DNA of 64,000 nt, taken from contig CM059582.1 in the NCBI GenBank assembly GCA_030407085.1, positions 54,015,001 to 54,079,000 on the forward strand, read 5' to 3'. Positions 12,160-26,339 of the stretch are shown one piece after another. Source of the DNA: Trichopria drosophilae (lineage: Eukaryota > Arthropoda > Insecta > Hymenoptera > Diapriidae). Position 1 is the first letter of the stretch. Every line of letters starts with the position of its first letter. The notes under the pieces are model-generated. The model saw only the letters and a program-made list of their open reading frames with translations. It made no database searches and was not told the origin of the DNA. Made by a program: the position numbers and the translations under genes.

Positions 12160-13960
12160 AAGTGTTAAGTTATTTAAACAATGTTGTTTTAATTGTGCCT
12201 TTTCATTATCGCGTCCTATATTATGTTATTATTATTCATTATCGTCCAATCATTTATATATTTTCAAATGTTACTATTCATAACAATTTCAATCAGAAAA
12301 ACGTATAAGTTTCCAACTGATTCTTTCAAAATTTGTGTTTTTCCTAATATCCTGCAAAAACGTATTTCTTTACATTTAATAACATAACATGAGAGACAAT
12401 AGGAGTCACTCGAGACGCCCCAAACAAATATTTTATACAATAACTTGAAACGAAGAAGAAAATTGTAAACATTTGGAACTATTGTGGATGCTTCAAATAT
12501 GACCATAAAAATTGCATAGAAAAATTGAACATTTTTTTTATAGAGTCAATTAATTGATATATCAATTTTTGTATTTACAAAAACGTGACGGGTAATCCCG
12601 TACACTTTTAAAAATACATAATAACATTAAATATTGTTCCACAATATATTTTTGAAGTAATCAGTATATTAAACATGGATTTTGTCTTTTCAATTAACGA
12701 AATCCTGTCGGTGTATGTGTCCTTCAATATTTGCAATTTTTGCTGGCTTTGTGTTTAGTTTATTTGTATTGTATGTTTGTTATCATTTTATTAATTTTTC
12801 TTTAACTCTCAGGCTTTTCTATTATTTCACTATTCTTTTCATTTCTGCTTGCTTTTTCTCGTCACGAACTTTTCTATTTTTCATTTGTTTGTTTTTTATT
12901 TGCCCTTTAACTTTGCCACTTCCTGTACTAGAAAATGTTATTAGAAATATATCAAAAATAAACAATATTATTCCGTAAAAATATTTTTAATTTTTACTAA
13001 AAATATATTTTTAAAAGGTAAACAAAATTTAATTTTATAAATATTAATCGTCCAAAATCAACATGTATATAAAATATAAATACAAATTCTAAATTCAAAA
13101 CATCGCTGACAGAACAATAAAGAGTTGTCGGGTAGTTTATATTGTTTTCTTTTAATATCAGGCATGAAAGCCCAGTTCAAATAATTGCGGAGAACAAATT
13201 TTTGTATACAAACAATGCAAATAAATACCAGATGATATATTCAAACGATATTAGAACTTCAGCCTTTAAAAATTACCATTTGAGGCAATCATATAAATGT
13301 AATGTTTACAATTATTTATATTTTCCAAAACAATATTTCTATTCTGCCTCGCCCAAGCAATATAATTTAAAAGAATTAATAATTCAAAAGTACATGACAA
13401 TAACTATATAATTATACAAATCTTATAATACAAAATGATTGAGTGAATTGATAAGAATGTACATAAAAAGCTTATCAGACATATATTTATCCTTATGGAA
13501 GAACATTAATAAACTGCGGTTCATGGATGTTAAAAATTATTGTAAAAATACATAATCGAAATAAACATTATAATAGTAAACAGAGAACTTGTACATTGAT
13601 TCATATAGCATTAAACCTTAGGTAAATTCAACAGATAAGCGGTCAGGCAATTTCTTATATGATATTTGTACGATTTACTGTTATTAAAAAACTGTTATCC
13701 ACTTTCTTTTAACATACTACCCATCTTTTTAAGCATGTCAGCAAAAAAATTTCACAGTACACCAGTCAACGCAAATGTTTATTTTTCCAATCTGAAAATT
13801 TATTATATTTTATCCTTTTATAATAGTTAAATAACACTAATTTTGAAATAAATAAATACATATTAATTTATTGGTCGATGACCTTATTACGACAACAAAA
13901 ATTAATAAAACAAGTAAAGTATAAGTAAAAAATTTGCTGCATTCAACGAGAATAATTAAT
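12160..13960. other. Intergenic, nothing recognised
   Basis: AT-rich spacer. The 98-codon frame at 12682-12978 is Phe/Leu/Ile-rich because the DNA is T-rich; it has no flanking splice sites or promoter. I see no repeat structure. Confidence 0.5.
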
Positions 13961-13963
13961 GTA

Positions 13964-14470
13964 CAGGGTTAAGCATAAGTCGCACGTACCTATAAGAAGT
14001 TTATTCAAAAATTAAGGCGACATTAATTTTATCAAAAAATTATTTATTTATTCACGCTTAGGCATGTTATCACCTTCCAAGTAGTTCGCCTTTTTTATAC
14101 ACTTGTGTGAACGGTGTAGCGTTCAACGTCAAGGATGCAGCCTTGAATTCTCCAAGAGATGTAATCTTTATCGCTTTAATCGTTGCAAATCTTCGCTTGC
14201 TCTATGAACAAGAAAAAGTCACATGAAGTACAAATCGCTTGAATATGGTGACTGAGGCAAAATCGCGGTCTTGTTTATGGAAAAAATATCACGTCCGCGG
14301 CCAATCAGGAGGTGCGTAGCTTTAACATGGGTTTCCCTATCCGCACTTCTACGTGACTCACCCTGTATATACATTACATGGTATCTGCTCAATATCCATT
14401 TACTTGCGAAAAAAGGTGTCTGCATTCCCGCATGTTTCCAGCTTAAATTCATACCTTGTTCATACAAGGT
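13964..14470 (-). pseudogene. Mariner transposase remnant
   Basis: Reading minus across frameshifts shows the C-terminal half of a mariner transposase: ILPQSPYSSDL (family LPHPPYSPDLAP), CDFFLF in another frame, RRFATIKAIKITSLGEFKAA, and KCIKKANYLEGDNM at the end (family KCI..EGDYFEGDN). Stops and frame changes rule out function. TACAGGGT occurs at about 13964 and, inverted, near 14360, which looks like terminal inverted repeats of an internally deleted copy. The DDE/D catalytic residues upstream cannot be read. Confidence 0.7.
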
Positions 14471-14959
14471 TCTTATTCAAGCTGTCTAAAATATCTTTGA
14501 AGACATCCTTGTACGTAAACAGATTCATGACATTATAAAAAGTTCCATGTACGGAAATGTATAAGCAGGCCTGCTGCAAGGTAGATACTTGTTTAAGCCA
14601 GCGTAATGCCGATTTTTCGGTCGATATTTGCTGTCTACAGTGTTCAATGGGCGCAAAATCATATTTACGCCAGTAGCGTACTGTTATGAACTTGACAATA
14701 ATGAAATTGCAGGATAGACAATACCGCATCTATATAATCTCGTTGATTTCTGCTGGCTGGTACTATGTTCGGTAGAAGAACTGAGCTTATTCCGATTTCA
14801 TTTCATACAATATCCTACTGGCAGTGGTAATTCATGGCTATGGAAGATATCGATCAATGTAGAGTAGGTTTTAAATGACTTAAGTTTTTAGCCAATATAT
14901 CGCCGAATTCAGTGTAGAAACTGCATCAGCTCATTGGCCTAAATTTTCGCAAGTACAGT

Positions 14960-16760
14960 TTGCTTTATGAATGTAACTACCGTAGACATGAAACCATGAA
15001 GCACGAACGCATCATACCACCAGCAGAGACAGGCACAGATTCGTTGGAGTTAGAAATACAGATGATGGATTATGAGTCCCCATCTTTGAAGAGGGAGATA
15101 TCACCGCCAATTACTATTGATGAATCGTCACCAAATGCAATGCCTACTGACAAGAAGGCTGAACTAATCTCTGAGAAGTATGAAACCTCGCTTCCATATT
15201 CCGTTCATCCTACAGGAAAAGAAACAACCAAACCAATAACTGGATAGAGTAAGTGTCTCCTAAAGTGAAAAATACACTATTGAGCGATGGCAGAGCCTAT
15301 CTCTCCCGTAAAGTGAGAGACTTCATATAAGTCACCAGGGGCTTCAAGTGCCAGGGCGCGGGCATGTTTCGACGCACTGCACGAGAGAGGGTGCCTATGG
15401 CAAATGTGCTGAACCGTACAGCACTGAAAAATGCACCAAATCCAAGACCAAAGTAGCCTGTTGCCTTTGTAAGAAGTTTAGGAAAGAGTCTGACCACCGA
15501 GTGGAGGGCATAAAAACCTGCCCGTTTTATACAACTGCGTGGAAAAAACATACATATGCATAACAGACAGAAGAGACTGATATACATAGCGATACTCCCA
15601 AACAACAGTCTGGATTAAGGATACTGTAACGAAAATGTGGTATGAATAAACTAGTGGTAAGTGAGTTGAGAGAACGAAATAAATCGATTAAAAGTATAAA
15701 GCCAAGGTAATGGAGTATAACCCTGCGACTCCAGCTAGAATCACAGGAAGTGAAACAGACGCGTCAGCAACGATCATAGTATTGAATACATCTCTGACGA
15801 CAGCCAAACTAACTAACCTAAGCAACAGCATTCCGTTCAGACCAATATCAGACATGAAAATGAACTGTATCTAGTAAGTGCATACCTCAGATGCAGTCTG
15901 GTATAGAGAAACACATAGAACATACAAATTTGGATAGGCACGAGAAAATGATTTTTGTATTTCCGCAGCCTAACCCGTGGTGCTTGCGTAATTGCCTTAC
16001 CATAACCTCACATTTATTATATATATACGCTTTCACTACTGTATGGTAGAAAAACGTTTGTGCTGCGGTAGCACAACAAATGCTTATGTTGAGGTCGTTA
16101 TGCCGTCGCAAGGTAATACTGACGTCATAGCCATATCGGCGCCACAATTTTGATGTCGCACCATAATATTACCCTGTCTAAAAGTGTTTCCGCACATAAA
16201 ACATGAACTACTGAATATATTTAGAAGGATTAGGAACCATGAGAATGTTTACAAATGAATGGAAAAAAGGCAAAATAGTGGCTTTAAGAAAAGAAAACAA
16301 GGATGAAACTGAGACATCCTCCTATTGATCAATAGGTTTAATATCAATATTGGGGAAACTCTTGGAGGCACTCATTCATAATAACCTAGAGCAAGCTATG
16401 AAAGGAAAGGTCAATGAAAATCAGTACAGATTCATGAAATGTAAGTGTACGGAAGACGTAATACATACAAATGAAAAAGTACTCGAAAACTTCGAAAGTA
16501 AATACTTGAGTACCATTTTCCTGGACACCAAAGGACTCTTTGATAGTGTATTGTGGGGAAGCATCCTACATAGTCTCAAACATCATGATTGCCCTAAAAG
16601 ACTATATCAATTAATAAATAATTACCTCAGTGATAGAGCAGTTATCATCCTGACGAAAAATAACATTTCAAAATACCCCTACACGGAAAAAACATCTTTT
16701 GTAACTCAGGATATAGAGTTTTACAAGTCTGTTGTAAGAGTTACAGGACCAATACAGTGA
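14960..16760 (+). pseudogene. Degraded R1-type non-LTR retrotransposon (gag zinc knuckles and reverse transcriptase)
   Basis: Two parts of one element lie in order. At about 15330-15563, in two frames, is a gag C-terminus with CCHC zinc knuckles: FKCQG then GHVSTHCTREGAYGKC, CAEPYSTEKC and CCLCKKF..HRVEGIKTC. The upstream frame 14960-15247 (acidic, Pro/Ser-rich) fits the gag N-terminal region. At 16260-16760 is reverse transcriptase: IVALRKEN, a stop, SIGLISILGKLLEALI, CTEDVI, FLDTKGLFDSVLW (motif A, LDIKGAFD in live copies) and LYQLINNYLSDRAV. The wording is R1-clade. Endonuclease and the catalytic YADD box are missing, so the copy is dead. Confidence 0.8.
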
Positions 16761-16784
16761 GTCTTTTATAAGGACCTAAGTAGA

Positions 16785-17056
16785 AATGGTGGGAATAAAA
16801 CCCCAGCAATATACTAATCTAGTACTGGCAGCCAGTAAGGATTAACGGAAATGAGTCAATACTGGCAAAAAACCAGCGAACAGCTGATCCAGAACTGATA
16901 TTGAGTACTGTTTGAGACAATAAATCAGTACTGTCAATAATATCGCCAAAGCACTGACCCAATACAGGCAGTCAGTACTGTATCAGCTATTAAACGAGTA
17001 CAGACTGACGAAATATATTAGTACTGACACAATACTGGCTGCCAGTATTTCCATAA
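16785..17056. repeat. CAGTACTG palindrome array, copy 1
   Basis: Short degenerate copies of the palindrome CAGTACTG (also TACTGGCAGCCAGTA, ACTGATCCAGTACTG) recur every 15-30 bases. The left edge, GTAGAAATGGTGGGAATAAAA, matches the reverse complement of the right edge of the second array near 29570, so both are copies of one element in opposite orientation. It codes for nothing. Confidence 0.7.
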
Positions 17057-17109
17057 GTAAAAAATAAAAAGCAATAATTTTTTCATGAAAATCACTAAAA
17101 ACAGAATTT

Positions 17110-17932
17110 ACGCAAAAACTGGCTTAATTTTTCTTTTAATTAAAGCTTAAATTTCTTCATTGACGTCGCAGAAATTATATTTGCAAGAATCAGTAAAGGG
17201 CTTTTTATTTAAACCTGATAGAAGCACGACATATACACTGCTCAAATCAGCTAAAACCAATCTAAACTCGATGATGAGTCAATGGAAAAATGTGCCTAGA
17301 GTGACGAGTATGAAATATTTGGCTCTCGACGTCGAATTTACGTGAGAAGAAGTACATCTGAAAAATGATACTTCATTACATGCCTACTTCACATTAGTGC
17401 CTACTGTGAAGCATAGATGTGGTTCAGTTATGGTGAGGCGGTGTTTTTTTGGACGCGAAACAAAAGATTTAGTGAAAATTGATGGAATAATGAAATAAGA
17501 CCAATATAAAAATATTCTCGTTCGTCATACCCCCTCTAGGGTAAGAGGTTTTGTTTTTCAAATGGATATAACGACCCGAAACATACTTCGATTCTGTGCA
17601 GAAAATATTTAGAGCAAAAAGAAACAGATGGTGTCCTAGAAAATATGACATGGCTACCACAATCACCAGACGTTAACCCGATCGAACTTCTTTGGGAAGA
17701 TCTCGACGGAAAAATAAGAGCATAAGGGCGGATTCTTTGATGAAAAAATAATGACATATTAATACTTTTTTTTTAATTTTGTGTTTGTAACTTTTTATAC
17801 TGTTTACATTCTTATTGTTCTATGTTTCAAATTAGTAAAGAAATAAATTTTCTATGAAATTCGTGAGAATCCTTGTATACATAAGAAATACATAGTTTTT
17901 CAATAGTGTTTCCAAACTTTTGGTCGTCAGTG
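17110..17932 (+). pseudogene. Tc1-like transposase remnant
   Basis: The translation, in shifting frames, carries Tc1 landmarks. These are PTVKHRCGSVMVRRCFFGRE at 17399 (family PTVKHGGGSVMVWGCF) and NMTWLPQSPDVNPIELLWED at about 17642 (family WPxQSPDLNPIEHLWDEL), followed by LDGKIR. Stops interrupt it at several points. The right end reads CCAAACTTTTGGTCGTCAGTG followed by TA, a Tc1/mariner-type terminus with TA target site; I did not find the left terminus. Confidence 0.75.
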
Positions 17933-17934
17933 TA

Positions 17935-19355
17935 TATACCGATATTAGCAAAGTATACCGGCTTTATAATACTGTACCTTTTATCAGCCGTGACCTCATA
18001 ATTTGGGTACCGCCTGCTACAAAGATACGGTGTAGTACATCTAAATTCAGATTACTTAATATTATTGTTCACTCTAGATAAGTTGGTTCTCACGATTGAG
18101 TCATAAAATAAAGTCTTGGAGAATTATTCGTTATTTGGAGATAATCATTTTAACGATTTCCGAACATCAAAAGTCTTATCTACCACCAGAAAATTAATTT
18201 CATATACAACAAAATGCCCAAAGTTAGCAGCTGAAAATTTAAAATATTTCATACTAGAAACTCGTCTGCCCAAACTCTCCGTAATTCGAAAAAATTTTGA
18301 ACTATATTTTTTAATTAGTATAGCTATAATTTCTCAATCTTAAGAATACCTTAAAACCGATCTGGTTATCCTGTTGATGTTACCACAATTTTCTCTCTGT
18401 GTACATCATTTTTAGAACTAAAATCTCTACCACTGACGTGGTATGCCCCTTGTACATTGTTTGCTGCATGATTATTTCAAATATTTAATTTGAATAATAC
18501 AATAGGCTATTCAGCAACACAGTATTTATATGACCTATGTACGTGTGAGCTTACGCATAATTATTTTCAAGGAGGGGCGGGTTTAAATATGCGACTATAT
18601 GTTAATTGCAGTTACACTGACTAACAATTGCACACGATTAGGGCAGGCAGAAATTGCCCCCCCCCCCCTTGCCTCTTCCTGTGGCCGCCCTGAATCTATT
18701 ATTAATAGCAATTAACGAAAATATTTTATTGGTATATAAAATCGACACTGTCATTACGCTTTAGTCAATCCTTCCGGAGTCATTGACTTTCGGATGCAGC
18801 ACTGCGTTAGAGTTAAAGTTAAATATTTCAAAGAAATAGAAGTGTAATATTGCGCTATTTTTAGTACTTGCGATGACTAGCATTTAGTTAACGTAACAAA
18901 CATTAATGAAAACCGGAATATTATGATCATTATGTGTGAACATGAAATGTCTAAATTAAAATTACTCAAGTCAACTAAAAAGGCAGATTAGCGATTAATT
19001 TGCTTGCAGGTCTTTTCACATATAATTTTATAAGTTTTTCATTAAATGTAAATTGTTGTAATGTAATGATGGGTGTATTACAATATAGTATAATGTATAC
19101 CAATTGTAAAATAAGGTAATAAAAACTCGTTTATTTTCAGTAAAGAAACTGTATCTTCTTTAATGAGTCACGTTCTTTACATAAATATTTAAAATTTATA
19201 TTTTCTCTAAAATAGAGAGTAAAATTCAGAGTGTCTTAGTAATAATATGTAACATCATAATACTAAATAATGCATCATTTTTGTCAAATATAATTCAAAA
19301 TATTATCAGTAATGTGCATATTGTCAGTAATATACTGAAAGGAGATCACAGCTGC
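17935..19355. other. Intergenic; poly-C tract at about 18657-18668
   Basis: AT-rich spacer. The only notable point is a run of about twelve C flanked by AGGCAGAAATTGCC and TTGCCTCTTCCTG, a GC-rich patch resembling a transposon end. The 75-codon frame at 18116 has no supporting motif. Confidence 0.4.
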
Positions 19356-21816
19356 TTAGTGGTATACAAGAACCTCGTAGTCTTGGAAACTCACTTCTTC
19401 CCCATCAAATGGAATGTATACGCAATTGTGACTGCGTTGTAACTGAAATCAATAAATAATATACAGGTAAAATTTAACTAATATTTTATTCTTCCTATTT
19501 ACTAAATAATTAAACAACATTTCTAAATTTCATGTTACATTATAAATGATATTTTTTTATGATATGTATATTACTTAATCGTATAATGACACACATTCTG
19601 TTGGAATTCTCAGTATTTCAGATGATAATTTAGAAACAAAATATTAAAACAATTTATCTTAATTCTGGTAACATTCTTAAAAATATTACAATTCTTAAGA
19701 GAAAATATTATGTATTTAAGACGGCAAAATTAAGAAGAGCTGATTTACTAGTTGTAAAATATCGTACATATGAAAAAATAAGTTTTTATTTAATGTATTA
19801 TTCAAAGTCAATGTCAGTCGCATTGGATTCCAAGCGACTAAATTTAGACACGTTCTCATCAAGTCACAATTCTAATCTGATTAGATACAGTTATATCTAA
19901 TCAGATATAACACGAGTTCGATTATACAAAACGTAGGAATTATAGATATATAAACGTAGTAAAAAAAACGTATTTCTACATTTTCGTACAAGATATTTTT
20001 TATACAAAAACATTATAATTACCTTTCCAACGGTTTGGGCTCCGTTATGGACGACGCGGCCAACGTAAAGAGGTTCACCATCGCATGTGTGTCCTCCTAC
20101 TACGGCTCCTTGTGGAACATGTCCGTGACTTCCAAATACCCATCTGAATTCGCCACGACACAAGACCTTAATTAAAAAACAAAAGAATTGTATTAAAATT
20201 ATAAGATAACTATTCAAATTCGAAAAACAAAATTATATAATTGGCCACTACAATGATATTTTAACAATAAACTTAGACACCAGATAACATCTGATTTCAT
20301 ATTTGTTATAGTACGAATTATTACATTGTTATTCATTAATTGGAAATTTTAGTATTTCAATTAAAAACAATTTAATGTGGTTCTAGTATATTTCAAAATG
20401 CGTGGAATCTTGATAAATTCTCTACTCAAATGGAAACTACAGGATAATAACTTACTCTGAAATATAACTAATTATAAAAATATGTATTTAACATTTTCCG
20501 ATTTTTTACGAGATTTAACTATGACTTAAAAACGAATTCAAAATCGAATTCTCGCGCGTATCAATTCACTTATTGCTTCTTAAAAATACACGATATATAG
20601 CTGACAATTAAATTTCTATTCCGTGCATATTAAAAACATCATATCATTATTCTTAGTATTAATCACATAAAAATAGGTTACATTTCTATATTTGCGAAAT
20701 CATTAGAAAATAGTAGATATAAAACTGCAAAGTTTAAAAATAAACAGTTGTAGAATAAAAGTTTCTCACTAACTGAAGTAAAAGTATATAATTTACAATA
20801 AAAATTTTAATGAAAAATCAATTTCACTGATTTAAATCAATTTTCATTAACATAAGTAGGAAGTTAAAGTTATGTAATATATATTCAAGTCCTAATTTAT
20901 TCTAAATTCATAAATTTATTAAATATTTTTGTATTCAACTGCACCAATTATAAGTATGTACCAACTGATTACGTAAATCTTTGAACAATGGTATAATGAA
21001 ATAGAAAAATATATTTTTGACTAATGATGCACTATATAATTACCTCGTATTCGTGTTTTACATGTTCCGCGCCACCGTGACAAACATATGCTTGTCTCCT
21101 TTCAGGGATGATTTTTGCTGGCAAAAGGTCTCCTTCATGATATGCACGGCCAACATAGATTGTGCATCCATCAACGTCTCTACCACCTTCAACAGCATTT
21201 GCTGGAAGGGAACTGTAGTCACATGAAGATACCCACCTAAAAGCGTCTGAAAAAAGCATTTTCTTTATTATATTTATCTTATACAGTTTAAAAAATAAAT
21301 TTATAAATATCTGCCAAGCTATGAAAAAAAATGGCTAGCAGCCTTACATTTTTTCTTTTATTAAAACTCAAAAAACTTTTGCTACTTTGTTGCTAACATG
21401 CGATTGGTATATATTTAATCTACATGACTAATTTGTTTATCGTGCTAATAAGTGGGTGATGAATGTCATTTACACAAATTAGTCACTGATTCGAAGGTAA
21501 AAAATAAGAAAAATGACGTAATGCGTTATCGCACAGGTGCGTCTTTCAACGTGTCCCACTTCGACTTCTTCACATATATAATTTTACAATTTTTTAACTG
21601 TCATTTAATATTTGACGAGGTGTTAAAATTTACTCAGTAATTAATTATGAAAAAAACATAAACAGATTTATTTTCCGAATTAAGGAAAAAATACATTATT
21701 TTTTGTTAACAAATGCTGACTCATTTTATTACAATTATCAGTGACGCTTTACTCGAATAACGTTTTATTTTAATTATTTAATCCAGTAAATAAATTAACA
21801 ATGTCTTACCATTCAT
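19356..21816 (-). CDS. DM9/DUF3421 domain protein (complete, 146 residues)
   Basis: Four exons: 21816-21810 (ATG AAT G), 21246-21044, 20166-20023 and 19442-19356. Splices are G|GTAAGA, GAG|GTAATT and AAG|GTAATT with TTTCAG, AATTAAG and TTTCAG acceptors; all phases agree. The protein is two DM9 repeats. Repeat 1 has FRWVSS, NAVEGGRDVDGCTIYVGRAY, HEGDLLPAKIIP and HEYE. Repeat 2 has FRWVFGSHGHVPQGAVVGGH, GEPLYVGRVVHNG and DYEVLVYH at the C-terminus. Length and repeat order match small insect DUF3421 proteins. Related proteins are mannose-binding lectin-like pattern receptors in oysters and infection-induced salivary or gut proteins in mosquitoes. No signal peptide is present, so a cytoplasmic role is likely. 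The two-residue first exon is unusual but keeps the phase and sits behind a TATA-like box. Confidence 0.9.
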
Positions 21817-21880
21817 TTTGGCGATGTTTCTTACTCAAATTATCAGAGAGAAGTAACGTCGATTTAATGTCTGGCCCTAC

Positions 21881-21890
21881 ATTATATATG
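21881..21890 (-). promoter_or_regulatory. TATA-like box of the DM9 gene
   Basis: CATATATAAT on the minus strand lies about 65 bases upstream of the start codon at 21816, allowing a short 5' leader of roughly 35-40 bases. Confidence 0.4.
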
Positions 21891-21899
21891 AAACGTTAT

Positions 21900-24800
21900 C
21901 TAATCTACTGTGTACTATTAAAGAAATTGAAGTGACAATCCGAATGAAATTTCTAGATGTTCTTATGTTGTAATTTTTTTTACAAATGATGAAAATCTAT
22001 AAACTAAATTATAACTTTATAATTTTTTATCAATTATAATATGCGAAAGTAGCCTGCGACTGAACACCCATAATTCAGATTTATTGGTAATTTCATAGGC
22101 CCTTTAAAATTATTCAAATAATCATTGACAGTATTTTTCTATTATTTAAAAATAGAATCCCATATATCTGAGGGGTATCAAGGAACTTGGTATACGTGTA
22201 ATCGTGCTGCAATCATGATAGGAGGAAAGAAACTTGTTAATTCAAAAATGATTTCGCGTTGTTCTATTACTTTAAATAAGAAACAGTAAGCTAATAAATA
22301 TATAAAATAACAGTTTTAAATTGATGACTACTTTAAAAAAATGATCCAAATTTTAAATAATTTTAACATGTTTTATTATATTACATATTGAATATGTACA
22401 TTTTGATTTATGACTCACGATCATTGGCCTCAGATACTTCAAATACTTCATATCAAGCTTCACCTAAATCTAATTCTTTAAGTGTATTATACAGAATCAA
22501 ATTTGCTACAAAAACGATATTAAATTCCCAGATTCAAACCCTATCAGTAAAAAATAAAACACAAATGTAAAATATTAAATAAAATGTTTACAAAAATGCA
22601 AAATGTTGCTGTTATGATTGAAATTGTAAAAAAAGAATTAGCCGAATATAATTTCTATTTGCTCTGTCATAAACCTTACCCTTTAAATACCCATCCGTGA
22701 AAAATCTCTTTATATAGAATGAAAAATGAATTTTGATAATTTTGATAATATTTTCAGCATTTTCATAATTCATAATATTTTAGTCGTCCTTTTTCTCCGA
22801 CGAATACATTATTCAATAATAATTATAATAATATTCTAAGAACTGTCTGTAATATAAGACCATACTGGTGATTAGTGCATTTGAAAAAAAATCTTATAAA
22901 TTTTTTTTTAATTGTCATATTACTTTATTTTGTGGTAGAATCGAGGCCACGTGTATAAATGCAATTGGCCAATTAAACAATTGAATTCGATATGTTATTG
23001 TGATTCGAAATATTCCGCAATTTAATCGTACATGTTGAATAAACATATCGTATATTCGAATAGATTGATTACACTATGACAGAAAATTAATTATAGTTAA
23101 AAATGTACTATACAAAGTTATCACTTTTACAAGAATTTGGCTGATTAACGCAATTAATATTATGGGGACGTTCAAAGCTGCATGAAATTTACCGTGTCGA
23201 AATTTATCCGATCATGAAGTACTTGATTCGATAATAAAAATTCATTATTCATAATTTGGATGGAATGTTTACTGCTGCAATTACTTTACGATTTAAATGA
23301 ATTACTTTGAACGCATTTTGGTAGATTAACCGTGCTTGACAAAATATACAAATCTACTATGTACGTGGCTTGATGTAATATTGGTATTACTAACTGTGAT
23401 GACATCCGGCTATGATACATTCAAATGCAAATGCACTATGAGTGATAAAACTATATTTACTTAAATATAAATAACCTATGAAATTCATTTTAAATTTAAA
23501 AAAATTAACCTTTACATTTTCATTAATAAAAAAAAGTTTACTCGATTTTTTTTCTTTTCCTGGGAGGAAAGGTACATCATGGTAGGTCAGAAGCCCGGTT
23601 TAAAACCAATTTAATTTACGTGATCTTATTCCACGTCGATGAACCACTTAACCTTATTTTCTATTTGTTTATAGAGTGAATCATTGAAATTTTGGTTTTC
23701 ATGCTTCCTCTGGTAGATTGATAAATTGAAGATCACTGAAGTAACGTCATGGTTTCAATCTATCTTGTGGGATTCTCATATGATGAGACATTCATTCTAA
23801 CATCATTCTTTTATGATCTTGTTTACAGAAGATTTTGAGAAACAAAAGTATACTTACTGATTTAAATTAGCAAATGATAAATATGAAAGAAAATATGACG
23901 ATTCCATATATGTAAAGGTAGTTCTTAAAATTATATTTTGTTCGTTCCACACCTCAAATTTGTAACCAAAATACCAAAAATTTTAAGCACAATTTTTTTA
24001 GGTAAAAATTTTTTTTTGCTTATTAATATGCCATTTTCAGAGAAAAAAGTATGTTGCTTTGTCCAGTAGAAATGCAATGCTAGAATACACACTGCTGAAT
24101 ACAGTTTAAGGTAGAATCGAAAAAAAATATCCCAGTTATTCATATTTCAGCAATGGAAACCTTTTACTCAAATAACACGGAAAAACTAAAAATATCGTCT
24201 TCTTTTTATCATAATTTGTTGGCAATGAATTCTAAAATTATTATATATGCAGTTGAACAATTACAGGTAAAACGAGACCTGACAATCGTCAAAATGATAT
24301 TTATCAAATGACAAATTGTCATAGCTCGTTTCAAAAACCTCTTATCGAGTTGTAACACGAAGGATCGAATTCCATACCTTTTTGCGCATAGAAATCACTA
24401 TGAGAATGGAAAAAAAATTTCTTCGACTCATTGTCTAGTACTAATGATATTTTTTTCAAATTTCGCTCTTTCAACTATTAATTTAAGAAGTTTGTTTCGC
24501 TCTGTCGATATTATGAAAAATTGTCTATTGTACAAAATATACTGCAGTTATTGAAGTGGATTCTTCAGTCATTTATTCATTTAATTTAATTTTTGCTTTC
24601 ACTTTACTCTAAACTCAATCTTCTATACCAAGTTTATAATAAACTGATTAAAATTAAATACTATCAAGCGGCCAACATAAATATATTCGATTTGTTTTTA
24701 TTTTTTACTAATCAAACGATATATCATGCTAGTTTTTTCCTATATAGAAATCGAAAGCAGACTATTCACTGAATTTTCTTATTTGATAAATATGATATGG

Positions 24801-26330
24801 CAACGATTTATGAAGAAATGATTATATGTCAAATTTGTATTTTTATTAGAGATATTAAATGTATCGTAACAACTAAAATTTGAAGATACAAAAGATGAGA
24901 AAAATGTCTTCGTCTTTGGAGTAACATTTTGGGTCAGGATATAAGAATGTATACTGATAAATTGTAAAATTTTGTGGGAGATAAAGTTGGGAGATACTAC
25001 AAACAATTATTTATTCGGAAGAGTAACTTGGCATAATTTAAATGAAACTTCACATCTGGGCAAGTAAACAATAAAGTTCACTTCATGAAAAGCATTCATT
25101 TTTTACGTCAAATATTTTAGTCATTAACCAAGAAATTGACAAGAGTTTATTGCGCACACATATTACAAACTAGAATCAAAATGTCGGAAATTCGCGTGCA
25201 TTAGATTATTAATAAAATGTTGCACATAATCGTGTATGATTTTATATTTTATATTTCGATTCTTTTTCGGAATATAATGTGATTAAAAGAAACATCGTGT
25301 TTATCGCACAAAAAAAATGATCAATATTCCGGCCCAACACATTCGATCCGAGTTAAGTTAATGAAACGATCACTTGTTAAACTAAGATATTAACCGATAT
25401 GTTAACGATGTTTAATCACTAGTCGTAAAAAAATTTAATTGTAAATTAGAAGTGTAAAAATATCGATAGACAGGTGTTATTTTTATACACAACATGTATA
25501 AAACGTACGTAATTCAATAAAACGATGATAACACATGCCCCAGTGCTAAAACGAAAAAGTTTCTATATCGGAAAGAAATATTTTTAAGTGAACCGTAAAT
25601 GAAATGGCCGAATAAAGTGTAGCTAAAGTAGATTTGAAAAATATGTTTACAAAATCAATAAGTATTTAATACGACTCTCGAAATGTTCTTCGCAAAATCA
25701 GAAGTATATGAAGTGTAGGAGTGTACAATGAAATGAAGAGCATTTTTGGCAAGTGCAACACAAAGTACTTAAGGTATCGAACAAATCCCAGCATACCACG
25801 GTTAATGCAGAATTATTGAAAAGTGTTAATTTTTAAACTTATGAATTCTATTTGTGGCACTTTATGAGTAGTTCCTAACTTTTAACCATTTTATATCCTA
25901 CTACGAGGATTAAATATTTTGTTTTTTAATACCTCCCAACAAACTGAATAGCAACATTATAAACCGATTATGTAACTGAATATATGAAAATATGACAAGA
26001 ATTATTCGTATATGAAACTTGGGAATTAAAAACCATTCGTGAAGAAAAACCGTCTGTTGTCTAGATAAGTGGTATGTCTAGCCAATTATTCATTTTATGT
26101 GGCGAGAACGGCGATGAAATAGCGAAGTTCTTCGCATCATATTTTAAGTCAGTTTATACAACTAGCTGTGCCCTTCAATTTGAATATAAATAAACAAAAC
26201 TCTACCTCGGCATCCAAATAATTGAAAGCCGACCTGAGTTCGGACTAGATACACGATAGGCTGAACCGATGTAATTGCGAGTGCATATCGAATTTTCTGC
26301 CTGGAATGTGTAACAAAAAAAAAGTCGATT
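21900..26330. other. Intergenic, nothing recognised
   Basis: About 4.4 kb of AT-rich sequence between the DM9 gene and a retrotransposon remnant. Frames such as 22388-22570, 23931-24143 and 24779-25006 are short, low-complexity and unspliced. No tandem or inverted repeats stand out. Confidence 0.5.
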
Positions 26331-26339
26331 CTTGTTTAT

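Noticed and set aside
12682..12978. 98-codon membrane-like frame
   Set aside because: Hydrophobicity follows from T-rich DNA. No conserved motif or splice sites.
15297..15605. Minus-strand 102-codon frame
   Set aside because: It is antisense to the zinc-knuckle gag remnant.
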